A stretch of 64,000 bases of DNA from Bacteroidota bacterium (GCA_947449315.1 CANFRC010000001.1:1-64000); one strand, 5' to 3'; positions 1 through 8,820 are shown, counted from the stretch's first letter. Notes: generated by a model not told the origin, from the letters alone. A program made the numbers and translations.

Positions 1-526
1 CACAGCGGTAGTAAATGCAACTGTTTTAAATGTAATTTCTGCAAGTCAAATTGCAGTGACTATCAATGGAGTTTCCACTTCAGCGTTTACGTATAATCTT
101 TCAACGAAGGTGTTGGTAATCCCTGTAAGTTTAATGTCAGGAGCAAATACAATAACAATTACAGCGACTAATTCAGCAGGAGCTGATTCAAAATCGGAAA
201 CGATTATCTATTCAAAACCTGTTCAGGAGTTACCACCCGTTGTAACAATTACATCTCCTACGGTTAATCCATTTAATACATCCGTTAGCACAGCGGTAGT
301 AAATGCAACTGTTTTAAATGTAATTTCTGCAAGTCAAATTGCAGTGACTATCAATGGAGTTTCCACTTCAGCGTTTACGTATAATCTTTCAACGAAGGTG
401 TTGGTAATCCCTGTAAGCTTGATGTCAGGAGCGAATACAATAACAATTACAGCGACTAATTCAGCAGGGACTGATTCAAAATCGGAAACGATTATCTATT
501 CAAAACCTGTTCAGGATTTACCACCC
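1..526 (+). repeat. 288-bp tandem repeat encoding 96-residue Ig-like modules
   Basis: Base 1 aligns with base 289 and the two copies stay in register to about base 534, with only about seven differences by eye over roughly 250 bases. The period of 288 bases is 96 codons, so copy number can change without breaking the frame. The first copy may be the end of a longer array outside the window. Confidence 0.9.
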
Positions 527-1288
527 GTAGTAACAATTACAATGCCTTCTACAGCAAGTTCATCAACTACTTCGAGTGTTTCTGTGGTTGAAGGCACAGT
601 ATTGAATGTTGCCGGAGCATCTAATATTAGAGTAAAGGTTAACGGGGTCCTTATTTCCGGATTTAGTTATCAGATTATTACTAAAAAAATAATATTTAAT
701 GCAAGTCTGGTGGAAGGGGTAAATACAATAGTTGTTTCTGCTATAAATTCTGCAGGTTCAGATAGCAAAACAATTACAGTAAATTATGTGAAACATGGTG
801 ATGATACGCATAATGATAATTCAGGAAATTCAACTCATGGTGATGATACGCATAATGACAATTCAGGAAATTCAACTCATGGTGATGGTACGCATAATGA
901 TAACTCAGGAAATTCAACACATGGTGATGATACGCATAACACAGAAAATCAAACATACGGACTTGGTCATACAAATGAACATAATAATCATGACAGCGAA
1001 GGAGATGATTCTGAGGGTGAGAAAAAGCCTTCAATCGTTTTTACTTTAGCAAATCCGTATTCAACTGCAGATGCTGTTGTTACTGTAACCGCAGTTGTTA
1101 GTAATATAGTAAATCAAAATAATATTGTAGTAAAATTGAATGCTTCAATTGTCCCATTTAAATATAATATTAATACTAAAACAATTACTATTGTAGGAAA
1201 TGTAAATATTGGGGCGAATACAATCTCTGTTACAGCAAGGAACAATCAGGGTACAAAAACCGTTACGCTTGTTGTAAACAGACAATAA
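2..1288 (+). CDS. 3' part of a large repetitive surface protein with Ig-like domains
   Basis: The reading frame is open from the window edge, so the 5' end lies outside. It encodes at least four beta-rich modules of about 90 residues, each ending in an N-T-I-x-V/I-T-A-x-N-x-x-G motif typical of bacterial Ig-like folds, with PPVVTIT linkers between the first three. The first two modules are almost identical. A His/Asp/Asn-rich linker of 14-residue repeats (from about base 794) and an acidic stretch separate the third module from the last. The protein ends at the last module and has no recognisable T9SS sorting domain. The codons before the first ATG (base 56) continue the repeat, so that ATG is not the start. 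Probably an exported adhesin-like or cell-surface protein; the precise role is unknown. Confidence 0.75.
   Translation, partial: TAVVNATVLNVISASQIAVTINGVSTSAFTYNLSTKVLVIPVSLMSGANTITITATNSAGADSKSETIIYSKPVQELPPVVTITSPTVNPFNTSVSTAVVNATVLNVISASQIAVTINGVSTSAFTYNLSTKVLVIPVSLMSGANTITITATNSAGTDSKSETIIYSKPVQDLPPVVTITMPSTASSSTTSSVSVVEGTVLNVAGASNIRVKVNGVLISGFSYQIITKKIIFNASLVEGVNTIVVSAINSAGSDSKTITVNYVKHGDDTHNDNSGNSTHGDDTHNDNSGNSTHGDGTHNDNSGNSTHGDDTHNTENQTYGLGHTNEHNNHDSEGDDSEGEKKPSIVFTLANPYSTADAVVTVTAVVSNIVNQNNIVVKLNASIVPFKYNINTKTITIVGNVNIGANTISVTARNNQGTKTVTLVVNRQ
794..939 (+). repeat. 42-bp minisatellite coding a His/Asp/Asn-rich linker
   Basis: Units begin at 794, 836 and 878, with a partial fourth at 920. 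Each full unit codes for 14 residues beginning HGDDTHNDNSGN. Units one and two differ by one base; unit three has four or five changes. It lies inside the surface-protein gene and keeps the frame. Confidence 0.9.
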
Positions 1289-1307
1289 GCAAAAAGCTAT
1301 TAATGAA

Positions 1308-1343
1308 AGAGCATTCTGTAATAAAACAGAATGCTCTTTTTTT
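1308..1343 (+). terminator. Rho-independent terminator
   Basis: A perfect 12-bp stem (left arm 1308-1319, right arm 1326-1337) with a 6-base loop is followed by seven T. It sits 19 bases after the surface-protein stop and abuts the stop of the convergent pentapeptide gene. Confidence 0.92.
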
Positions 1344-1914
1344 ATTCTACTACAATATCGTATTTAGCCAAAAGCCCAAGTAAAGAGTCGCGCGAGAATT
1401 TTGCTTTTTTAATAAAATTGATTTCAGGATCCAAAGTAAAATTAAAAGCTGTGGTGAAATCAACATTCTTTAATTGAGTTTTATTGAAAATACAGCCTTC
1501 CAAATTACTGTTTTTAAAAGTGGAGGAGGAAAGGTCGGCATTAGAAAAGTTAGCGTCTTTCAACGAACATTCTAAAAAGTTGGTTTTGGTCATTTTCTTC
1601 CCAACAAAAGAAACGTAATCCATGATGCAATGGTCGAAATTTACGCAAAAGAGAAAGTCTATACATTCATAAAAATTTACACCAATCAATTTACAATCTT
1701 TAAAGGAAACATCTTTCAGATGGGAGCTTTGGAGTTTTGTTAATGCTAAGTTGCAGCCAATGAATTTACATTCGCTGAAACTAGTGTGAGCTAAACTGAT
1801 TGTTGAAAAGTCGCAATTAGTAAAAACACATTTTTCGAATGTGCTATTCTTTAACTCTTTTTCAGAAAAATTTATTTTCTCGAATGTCTGGTTCTCATGA
1901 TTTATGGTTTCCAT
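1342..1914 (-). CDS. Pentapeptide-repeat protein
   Basis: Of the 190 residues, roughly 15-155 follow the five-residue periodicity of pentapeptide repeats, with Phe or Leu at the central position and small or polar residues beside it (for example STFEKCVFTNCDF and ANFSNADLSSSTF). This should form a right-handed quadrilateral beta-helix. Cysteine is unusually common at one repeat position. A short C-terminal helix (SLLGLLAKYDIVV) follows the repeats. The family includes Qnr and McbG, which protect DNA gyrase, but most members have no known function and nothing here points to quinolone resistance. No signal peptide, so cytoplasmic. Convergent with the surface-protein gene. Confidence 0.88.
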   Translation of the reverse strand: METINHENQTFEKINFSEKELKNSTFEKCVFTNCDFSTISLAHTSFSECKFIGCNLALTKLQSSHLKDVSFKDCKLIGVNFYECIDFLFCVNFDHCIMDYVSFVGKKMTKTNFLECSLKDANFSNADLSSSTFKNSNLEGCIFNKTQLKNVDFTTAFNFTLDPEINFIKKAKFSRDSLLGLLAKYDIVVE

Positions 1915-2087
1915 CTAAAATCAGTATTTTTTTATCAATTTATTTTTGTTGTTAATATTGATTTCAAAATTAAGCTATTGAATTTTTTTTATTAGGTTTG
2001 TAAATACTCAAATAAATAGGGGAACACTTCCCTGACAAATGTATTTTTTTTGAGCAGTTAAAACTAGGATTCATTAATAAACATTGT

Positions 2088-3569
2088 ATGAATAAAATAT
2101 TAGTAGCCAACAGAGGAGAGATCGCATTGCGTGTTATGCGTTCATGCCGTGAGATGGGGATTAAAACAGTAGCAATTTATTCGGAGGCAGATAGGAATGC
2201 CCCATTTGTTAAATATGCTGACGAAGCTGTTTGTGTTGGCCCTCCGCCTTCAAATCAATCCTATTTATTGGGAGATAAAATAATAGAAATCTGTAAAGTT
2301 TTGAATGTGGATGGGATTCATCCAGGTTATGGATTTTTGTCTGAAAACGCCGATTTTGCTGCTAAAGTAAAAAAGTCAGGTATTACTTTTATTGGCCCTT
2401 CTCCAGAAGCAATGAATATGATGGGGGATAAATTGTCTGCGAAAGCTGCAGTTAAAAAATATAAAATACCTATGGTTCCAGGTTCTGAAGGTGGAATTAC
2501 CAGTGTAGAAGAAGGAAAAAAGATTGCTCTAGAAACAGGTTTCCCATTATTGATAAAGGCGAGTGCCGGAGGTGGAGGAAAAGGAATGCGTATTGTGGAG
2601 AAGATAGAAGAGTTTGAAGAACAGATGAAGTTGGCTGTTAGTGAAGCGACTTCCGCTTTTGGCGATGGATCCGTATTTATAGAACGATATGTTGCTGGAC
2701 CTCGACACATTGAAATTCAAATATTAGGCGATACCCATGGAAATATTGTTTATTTATTTGAAAGAGAATGCTCTATTCAACGACGTCATCAGAAAGTGAT
2801 CGAAGAAGCACCGTCATCTGTATTAACTCCGGAGATTAGGAAAGCAATGGGAGAATGTGCAGTGAATGTTGGTAAAGCCTGCGATTATGTTGGTGCTGGT
2901 ACAGTAGAGTTTTTACTGGATGAAAACAAGAATTTTTATTTTCTTGAAATGAATACTCGTTTGCAAGTGGAACATCCTGTGACAGAAATGATCACAGGAA
3001 TGGATCTGGTAAAAGAACAAATAAAAGTAGCTCGTGGTGAAAAATTATCGTTCAAGCAAGAAGACCTTAAGATTCATGGACATAGTCTGGAAGTTCGCGT
3101 TTATGCGGAAGACCCAAGCAATAATTTCTTACCAGATATAGGCAAATTGGCTACCTACAGACGTCCGCAAGGTCTAGGTGTTCGGGTAGATGATGGTTTT
3201 GAAGAAGGTATGGATATTCCTATTTATTATGATCCTATGATTGCTAAGTTGGTTTCTTTTGGGAAAGACAGAGAAGAGGCAATTAACAGAATGCTCCGTG
3301 CTATAGACGATTATCAAATAACAGGTGTAGAAACAACTTTGAGTTTTTGTAAATTCGTTTTGAAACACAAAGCGTTTACTTCCGGTAATTTTGATACCCA
3401 TTTTATCAAACATCATTATTCACCAGAAATGCTAATAGAAGAAAAGGATGATGAAGCAATTGTTGCGGCAATCTTCGGAGCAAAATTGATGAGTACTCTT
3501 CAATCGAATAATAAGCAGGAAAGCCAAATGGAAGAGCCAAATAAATCAAAATGGAAATCAAACAGATAA
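2088..3569 (+). CDS. accC: Biotin carboxylase subunit of an acyl-CoA carboxylase
   Basis: 493 residues. It carboxylates the biotin of a carrier protein using ATP and bicarbonate, the first half-reaction of acetyl-, propionyl- or methylcrotonyl-CoA carboxylase. The N-terminal domain begins KILVANRGEIALRV; the ATP-grasp glycine loop (KASAGGGGKGMR) is near residue 157, the bicarbonate/biotin segment ERECSIQRRHQKVIEE near 225-240, and the metal-binding FLEMNTRLQVEHPVTE near 285. A C-terminal tail of about 45 residues exceeds the E. coli AccC length and is Lys/Glu/Asn-rich. No biotin carrier or carboxyltransferase gene is adjacent; a carboxyltransferase lies at 19907-21535. The actual acyl-CoA substrate cannot be assigned from the sequence. 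Confidence 0.92.
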   Translation: MNKILVANRGEIALRVMRSCREMGIKTVAIYSEADRNAPFVKYADEAVCVGPPPSNQSYLLGDKIIEICKVLNVDGIHPGYGFLSENADFAAKVKKSGITFIGPSPEAMNMMGDKLSAKAAVKKYKIPMVPGSEGGITSVEEGKKIALETGFPLLIKASAGGGGKGMRIVEKIEEFEEQMKLAVSEATSAFGDGSVFIERYVAGPRHIEIQILGDTHGNIVYLFERECSIQRRHQKVIEEAPSSVLTPEIRKAMGECAVNVGKACDYVGAGTVEFLLDENKNFYFLEMNTRLQVEHPVTEMITGMDLVKEQIKVARGEKLSFKQEDLKIHGHSLEVRVYAEDPSNNFLPDIGKLATYRRPQGLGVRVDDGFEEGMDIPIYYDPMIAKLVSFGKDREEAINRMLRAIDDYQITGVETTLSFCKFVLKHKAFTSGNFDTHFIKHHYSPEMLIEEKDDEAIVAAIFGAKLMSTLQSNNKQESQMEEPNKSKWKSNR

Positions 3570-3603
3570 AGCGAAATGCTTGTTAAAAAAAGATCGCTTT
3601 TTT
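3568..3603 (+). terminator. Possible terminator after accC
   Basis: A 7-bp stem (AAAGCGA at 3568-3574, TCGCTTT at 3594-3600) with a long A-rich loop runs into six T. It overlaps the accC stop codon. The 19-base loop makes it weaker than others in the window. Confidence 0.45.
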
Positions 3604-3673
3604 AAGCAACTTTTAGATACATTGTCCGTTATGTTGTAAAAAAGTAGTTCTTTTTTGATTTACAAAAAGCCAA

Positions 3674-4280
3674 ATGGCAAAAAAAGTTCTCATATTATTT
3701 TTATTTCTCCCTCTATTAGTTTGGGCTCAGGCAAATGCACCCACAGAACGTGACCCGGTATTGAATGGTTTTTTTGTCCATTCTGTAATTTACGAAGGAG
3801 ATACGATTCCTTATGCAGTTTTACCTTCCGTAACCTGCGTTACCAACAGAGTTTTTAAAACCAACAGGCAATATCAGGCTTGGAATCGGTTAAAGTACAA
3901 TGTAAAAAAAAGTATATCCTTATGCTATCCTCGCTGCAGCTAAATTGAAAGAGTATGATCGGATCCTGGCAACTATTCCCAGGGAAATTGATAGAGATGC
4001 TTACATGAAGTTAACGGAGAAGCAATTAAAAAACCAATTCGGAGATGAAATGAAGAATTTGAGTGTGACACAAGGTCGAATTCTGATAAAATTGATTGAC
4101 AGAGAAACAGGGAAGACAACGTATGATGTTGTAAAAAAAATGAGAGGTTCCTTTTCAGCTTTTATGTGGCAAGGAGTAGCCTTAATGTTTAATTCTAGCT
4201 TGAAAGCTGATTTCGATCCTGATGGAGATGAGAAAGGAATAGAGATCGCTATTAAAATGATTGAAGACGGGCAATTATAA
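3674..4280 (+). pseudogene. DUF4294 family secreted protein, interrupted by one-base frameshift
   Basis: Two adjoining frames, 3674-3943 and 3945-4280, together encode one DUF4294 protein of about 201 residues. The first carries a signal peptide (VLILFLFLPLLVWAQ) and the N-terminal half; the second the C-terminal half, with the family's TQGRILIKLIDRETG and GSFSAFMWQ motifs. Removing one A from the eight-A run at 3904-3911 restores N-V-K-K-V-Y-P-Y-A-I-L-A-A-A-K-L, exactly the expected joint. Either the gene is recently broken, the assembly has a homopolymer error, or slippage on A8 rescues expression. Both halves otherwise look intact. DUF4294 proteins are envelope-located in Bacteroidota and have no established function. 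Confidence 0.85.
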
Positions 4281-4320
4281 TGCTTGTCGTTCTTGGGAAT
4301 TCAATGAATCCTATGAAAAC

Positions 4321-4353
4321 AAAAAAACTCCAGACGAAAGCCTGGAGTTTTTT
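4321..4353. terminator. Bidirectional terminator
   Basis: The arms AAAAAACTCCAG (4321-4332) and CTGGAGTTTTTT (4341-4352) enclose an 8-base loop. It has A on one side and T on the other, so it can end both the DUF4294 gene and the convergent dehydrogenase gene. Confidence 0.9.
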
Positions 4354-4371
4354 TGTTAAGAATTAGTTTTC

Positions 4372-5274
4372 TTATGCCATTTCTTTCTTTTTGAAGCTAT
4401 CTGCAACAATCAGATCTTTTGTACCATGTCCCCATGAATAAAAACCCTGTCCTGATTTTACACCAAGATGTCCGGCAGTAACCATATTCACTAATAATGG
4501 GCAAGGAGCATATTTTGGATTTCCATATCCATCTTGTAAAACTCGAAGGATAGACAAACAAACATCTAATCCAATGAAATCAGCCAATTGCAATGGCCCC
4601 ATTGGATGAGCCATTCCTAATTTCATTACGGTATCAATTTCTTCAACACCAGCTGTTCCTTCATGAAGCGTGATGATTGCTTCATTGATCATTGGCATTA
4701 AGATTTTATTTGCCACAAAACCTGGGAAATCTCTGACTTCAGTAGGTACTTTATTTAATTTCTTAGACGTTTCCATAATCAGATTCGTAACAGCATCAGA
4801 TGTAGAATATCCTCTGATCACTTCTACCAATTTCATAACAGGAACGGGATTCATAAAATGCATACCTATTACTTTGTCAGCACGTTTTGTAACCGCACCA
4901 ATTTTTGTAATAGAGATAGAGGAGGTATTACTCGCTAAAATGGTATTTGGCGGACAAAGTTTGTCAAGGTCGCGGAAAATATTCAGTTTGATCTCTACAT
5001 TTTCTGTGGCAGCTTCTACAACCAGATCAGCATTTTTAACGCCATCTGCCATAACCGTGTAAGAAGTAATGTTTTTTAATGTTTGTGTTTTTTCTGCTTC
5101 AGTGATGGCGCCTTTAGCAACAATACGATCCAGATTTTTTGCTATCGTAGCTAATGCTTTATCTAATGCTGGTTGAGATATATCTATTAAGGCTACCTGA
5201 TATCCAAATTGCGCAAATGTATGAGCGATACCATTGCCCATTGTCCCTGAACCTATTACTGCGATATTCTTCAT
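4372..5274 (-). CDS. 3-hydroxybutyryl-CoA dehydrogenase
   Basis: 300 residues, the usual length for single-function members (Hbd/PaaH type). It oxidises 3-hydroxyacyl-CoA to 3-oxoacyl-CoA with NAD(P)+, or runs in reverse. The Rossmann motif GSGTMGNGIA is at residues 8-17; the family signatures ASNTSSISIT and HFMNPVPVMKLVEVI (catalytic His in the latter) follow, and the C-terminal dimerisation domain includes GMAHPMGPLQLADFIGLD. It is the last of four minus-strand genes, with a 95-base gap upstream containing a direct repeat, so it may have its own promoter. Substrate chain length is not determinable. Confidence 0.93.
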   Translation of the reverse strand: MKNIAVIGSGTMGNGIAHTFAQFGYQVALIDISQPALDKALATIAKNLDRIVAKGAITEAEKTQTLKNITSYTVMADGVKNADLVVEAATENVEIKLNIFRDLDKLCPPNTILASNTSSISITKIGAVTKRADKVIGMHFMNPVPVMKLVEVIRGYSTSDAVTNLIMETSKKLNKVPTEVRDFPGFVANKILMPMINEAIITLHEGTAGVEEIDTVMKLGMAHPMGPLQLADFIGLDVCLSILRVLQDGYGNPKYAPCPLLVNMVTAGHLGVKSGQGFYSWGHGTKDLIVADSFKKKEMA

Positions 5275-5277
5275 ATG

Positions 5278-5317
5278 ATTGAAAGATTAAAAAATTAATA
5301 TTGAAAGATTGAAAATT
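5278..5317. repeat. Short direct repeat upstream of the dehydrogenase start
   Basis: The 16-base sequence ATTGAAAGATTRAAAA occurs at 5278 and 5300, a period of 22 bases, directly upstream of the dehydrogenase ATG. Two turns of the helix separate the copies. It could bind a regulator or be an intergenic low-complexity repeat. Confidence 0.5.
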
Positions 5318-5369
5318 ATAAATGCTGGTTTAAATATAGGAAATATTCTATTTTTTTTAATTAATTATT

Positions 5370-6791
5370 TTACTTCCCCCGTCCCTGTATTACTATAAGT
5401 GCTGTATAAATGAGGATCTTCATATCAACACCTAATGACATGTTTTCTATGTAGATAATGTCGTATTTAAGGCGTTGAACCATTTCGTCTACATTTTCAG
5501 CGTAGCCATATTTAACTTGTCCCCAAGAAGTAATACCTGGTCTTACTTTATGCAGATGCTTGTAATGTGGTGCTTTCAATACAATTTGATCTATAAAAAA
5601 TTGACGCTCCGGGCGCGGACCAACAATACTCATTTCGCCGATCAATACATTATAGAACTGAGGTATTTCATCCAATCGGACCTTTCTTAAGAAACGACCC
5701 AACGGTGTGATTCTCGGATCCAGTTTACTGGACAAAGCTGGTCCTGATTTTTCGGCATCAATACTCATTGATCGGAACTTATGAATCATGAAAGGTTTTC
5801 CATGCCAGCCGATTCGCTCATGACTGTAGAAGACAGGACCTTTTGAAGTAAGTTTTACGCCAAGGGCAACTAGAATATATACCCAGCTGAAAAGTGTTAA
5901 AACAACTGCTGAAGCAGTAATGTCAAAGATACGTTTTATTGATTGTTCCCAGGTTGGCATTATTTCTCTGGAAATCTCTATTAAAGGAGCCCCAAATATG
6001 GAGGTCATTTTAACGGAGCCCGAAAGGATGTCATACATATCAGGAATTACTTTTATAATAAGACCTTGATAATCGAGTTCATTGACTATTTTGCCAATGT
6101 TTTCATGTTCAAAAGATTCAATGGCAATGATTACTTCTTCAATTTTTTTTTCATTTATAATATTCTTTAAATCAGATAGTTCACCCAGGTGAGGTAAGCT
6201 TTTGTTTAATACTTGCGAGAAGCCGTTCTTGTTTTCAATATGAACAAACCCCACAAATTTATTACCGGAGGATTTGGACTGATGTTCCATTTCATTGTAA
6301 AGTTTTACTGCATTCTCATTGCTACCCACCAATAAAGTATTAAACCCCATAATTCTATTATGAATACGGTAATTGGTGATGCTTGATAATATGAATCTGA
6401 GTATCGCAGTAAATCCAAAATGGAGCAAAAACAAAGTAAGTATAGTTTGATAATAATTTCTGTACGAAAGTATCTGGTCATCAAGCAGTAAAGTGAAAAA
6501 TATAATCAAAACACCTATAATAGAAAGCAGCAGTGTTTGCCCAACTTCTTTTAGACGTGATTTTCTGTAAATATCCTTATAACTTCCTGTAAGATAGTAT
6601 ATTATAATCCAAAAAAATGGAATAAATAGGAGTCCCCAAAAGAATCTGTTGTCAAAATTTAAAGGAATAGGTTTTCCGAATTTAGCGGTTTCAATATAAA
6701 GCTTTCTGAAGGTGTAAAAAAGTGTCCAGGCCAGCATAGCTGCTGATATATCGGCAATAAGGTACTTTAGAACTTGTAACTTTTTATTCAT
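5370..6791 (-). CDS. Polyprenyl glycosylphosphotransferase (exopolysaccharide initiating sugar transferase)
   Basis: 473 residues, the normal length for WbaP/WcaJ-type enzymes that transfer a sugar-1-phosphate to undecaprenyl phosphate and start a capsule, exopolysaccharide or O-antigen unit. Four hydrophobic segments lie in residues about 5-140, then a Rossmann-like central domain, then the catalytic PF02397 domain from about residue 280. That domain has the re-entrant helix after KRIFDITASAVVLTLFSW and the motifs MIHKFRSM, RLDEIPQFYNVLIGEMS, VGPRPER (about 390) and KVRPGITSWGQ. No other polysaccharide synthesis cluster is adjacent. It is 20 bases downstream of the lipoprotein gene, in the same orientation. 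Confidence 0.92.
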   Translation of the reverse strand: MNKKLQVLKYLIADISAAMLAWTLFYTFRKLYIETAKFGKPIPLNFDNRFFWGLLFIPFFWIIIYYLTGSYKDIYRKSRLKEVGQTLLLSIIGVLIIFFTLLLDDQILSYRNYYQTILTLFLLHFGFTAILRFILSSITNYRIHNRIMGFNTLLVGSNENAVKLYNEMEHQSKSSGNKFVGFVHIENKNGFSQVLNKSLPHLGELSDLKNIINEKKIEEVIIAIESFEHENIGKIVNELDYQGLIIKVIPDMYDILSGSVKMTSIFGAPLIEISREIMPTWEQSIKRIFDITASAVVLTLFSWVYILVALGVKLTSKGPVFYSHERIGWHGKPFMIHKFRSMSIDAEKSGPALSSKLDPRITPLGRFLRKVRLDEIPQFYNVLIGEMSIVGPRPERQFFIDQIVLKAPHYKHLHKVRPGITSWGQVKYGYAENVDEMVQRLKYDIIYIENMSLGVDMKILIYTALIVIQGRGK

Positions 6792-6811
6792 AAAACTGCT
6801 TACCCTTCCAC

Positions 6812-7690
6812 CTAATTATGAATGATTTTAATATTGTCCAGTGATAAAGAAATACTGTCTTCTGCCGTATTGTTGATCATGCCCCATGCGATTTTATAGT
6901 TTAAGGCGGAGGAAGCGCTGCTCACAGAAGGGGTGAGATAAACATAGGCTTTGTTCCATGTTAAACTTTGGTTGAAATGCAATACTACAAATTGAGCGGA
7001 TGTTGCTGCTCCATAGGCGTATATGCTAACCGTGAACCCATAATTACACTTATAGTTAAATTCTAAAAATACTGGGGAACCATATTGAGGCAAAACCATT
7101 GGAGTTACTGTTGCGCATTCGAATCTAGTATTGACAGGATCTAGATAGGCGATAGCAGAATGAGTTCCTTCAAAAACATTCTCATGAGGAGTGGCAGAGT
7201 AAAGTATTTGCAGGGTCGTATCTGTCTTTCCTTTTACAGTGTCAATTGTTGTTCCTGTTGTTTCGAAATCAGACATAAATTCGTATACTGTTGCTGAAGT
7301 GTATGTTGTAGTTGGAGTTAAAGTGGTTACTGTACCTTTCTGTAAATCAATGTCTTGTTCAATAAAATTATAAAAAGGGTAATAGGATCTGTTGGTAGCA
7401 ATACCATTTACCTTGATCCCGGGTTTGATCCTGATTCTATGCTTTCCATCATAAAGCACGGGGAAGGTTGCTGGCAATTCAAAACAGCCAATTAACTGTT
7501 CATCGATATACACCCATGCATCTGAAATTTTGCTAGAATTTGTTCCCTGAGTGGCTGTTGTAGTAAGGTCAATTTTTTGTATATGAATATAGGCTGGAAT
7601 AGGTTCAGCAGGATTGTATAATTCACATGAAGAAAAGGCGACAGCAAATAATAGACTAAATGCAATAATTATTTTGTAGTATTTTTTCAT
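6812..7690 (-). CDS. Putative lipoprotein of unknown function
   Basis: 292 residues. A signal sequence ends in a lipobox (FSSC, Cys about residue 22), so it should be lipid-anchored. The mature part begins with a beta-rich region that includes a segment resembling PEGA-type surface domains (VLYDGKHRIRIKPG), then a Thr-rich stretch (TVTTLTPTTTYTSATVYEF), then a jelly-roll-like region ending SLSLDNIKIIHN, a pattern seen in carbohydrate-binding beta-sandwiches. I do not recognise a named family. It lies between an oxidoreductase (9-base gap) and a sugar transferase (20-base gap), so it is probably co-transcribed with them. Confidence 0.7.
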   Translation of the reverse strand: MKKYYKIIIAFSLLFAVAFSSCELYNPAEPIPAYIHIQKIDLTTTATQGTNSSKISDAWVYIDEQLIGCFELPATFPVLYDGKHRIRIKPGIKVNGIATNRSYYPFYNFIEQDIDLQKGTVTTLTPTTTYTSATVYEFMSDFETTGTTIDTVKGKTDTTLQILYSATPHENVFEGTHSAIAYLDPVNTRFECATVTPMVLPQYGSPVFLEFNYKCNYGFTVSIYAYGAATSAQFVVLHFNQSLTWNKAYVYLTPSVSSASSALNYKIAWGMINNTAEDSISLSLDNIKIIHN

Positions 7691-7699
7691 TCTTCAGAT

Positions 7700-8704
7700 T
7701 TATTGATTCAATGGCTGTTCTTCCGTAAAATTAGATGTCAGCTTCATTTTTTCGATAATTTTGTAAGCAACATCCAAGGCTTTATAGCCATCATCAATAC
7801 TCACCAAAGGGGTTGTGTTGCTGATAATTGAATCAGCAAACGCTTCCAACTCCATTTTTATTGCATTGGTTGGTAAAATAGTTGGATTTTCGAAGTAGAT
7901 TTGTTTAGAGCCTTTGTTATTTCCAAGATCTATGGTAACTGAAAGGGGGTCTATTTCGCCAACCACGTCATTTAATCGGATAACATCTACTTTTTTATCA
8001 AGAAAATCTACTGAGATATAGGCATCTTTTTGAAAGAAACGGGACTTCCTCATGTTCTTCAAAGAGATTCGGCTGGCTGTAAGGTTGGCAACGCACCCAT
8101 TATCAAATTCGATACGTGCATTTGCAATATCGGGGCTTTCACTTACTACTGCTACACCGCTTGCGCTGATCCGTTTAATGTTCGATTTTACAACACTCAG
8201 AATAATATCGATATCGTGGATCATTAGATCAAGAACAACTGAAACATCAGTTCCTCTTGGATTGAATTGTGCCAAACGGTGTGTTTCAATAAACATAGGG
8301 TTGGAACAATAATCTCTGGCGGCAATAAACGCAGGATTGAATCTTTCAACATGTCCAACTTGTACCAGCACATTTGCTTCTTTGGAAAGACCTTTTAAGC
8401 TTTTTGCTTCTTCTATTGTATTGGTTACAGGTTTTTCAATGAAAATATGTTTGGAGCTTTTTATTGCTTTGGAAGCGCAATCATAATGCGCTATCGTAGG
8501 TGTAACAATATCAACAGCGTCAACTTGTTCTAATAATGCATCAATCGTATCAAATCTTTTTATTCCGTATTCCTTTTCAACAAGTGCTGCTGATTCAGGG
8601 TTCGCGTCATAAAATCCAACTAATTCATATTTATCAATTTCCTTCAATAGTCGGATATGAATTTTACCAAGATGACCAGCACCCAGCACTCCAATTTTTA
8701 TCAT
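7700..8704 (-). CDS. Gfo/Idh/MocA family oxidoreductase
   Basis: 334 residues from the ATG at 8704; a longer frame to 8743 exists, but its extra 13 residues precede the typical MIKIGVLGAGHLGKIH opening. The Rossmann motif GAGHLGKIH binds NAD(P), and the family motif EKPVTNTIEEA contains the usual catalytic-site Lys-Pro. The C-terminal alpha/beta domain includes DLMIHDIDIILSVV with the conserved His-Asp. Members oxidise or reduce sugars and inositols; the neighbouring sugar transferase suggests a nucleotide-sugar or glycan substrate, which is inference only. First gene of the minus-strand group 4372-8704. Confidence 0.88.
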   Translation of the reverse strand: MIKIGVLGAGHLGKIHIRLLKEIDKYELVGFYDANPESAALVEKEYGIKRFDTIDALLEQVDAVDIVTPTIAHYDCASKAIKSSKHIFIEKPVTNTIEEAKSLKGLSKEANVLVQVGHVERFNPAFIAARDYCSNPMFIETHRLAQFNPRGTDVSVVLDLMIHDIDIILSVVKSNIKRISASGVAVVSESPDIANARIEFDNGCVANLTASRISLKNMRKSRFFQKDAYISVDFLDKKVDVIRLNDVVGEIDPLSVTIDLGNNKGSKQIYFENPTILPTNAIKMELEAFADSIISNTTPLVSIDDGYKALDVAYKIIEKMKLTSNFTEEQPLNQ

Positions 8705-8722
8705 AAACTCTTTGCTTTTGTA

Positions 8723-8730
8723 CAAAAATA
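8723..8730 (-). promoter_or_regulatory. Candidate -7 box for the Gfo/Idh/MocA gene
   Basis: TATTTTTG on the minus strand matches the Bacteroidota TAnnTTTG element, 18 bases upstream of the ATG at 8704, and supports that start over 8743. No TTG is found at the usual distance upstream. Confidence 0.4.
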
Positions 8731-8820
8731 CTTTTTTCCACAATTGATTATTGAAAAATTACTTTTTTTATTAAGTATACTGTTGTTAATTTCCTCAATT
8801 TCGTGATCTAGAAAACAATT

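Noticed and set aside
1342-1914. Qnr-type quinolone resistance from pentapeptide repeats
   Set aside because: Repeat pattern alone does not indicate gyrase protection; the Cys-rich spacing and the C-terminal helix do not match Qnr loops that I know.
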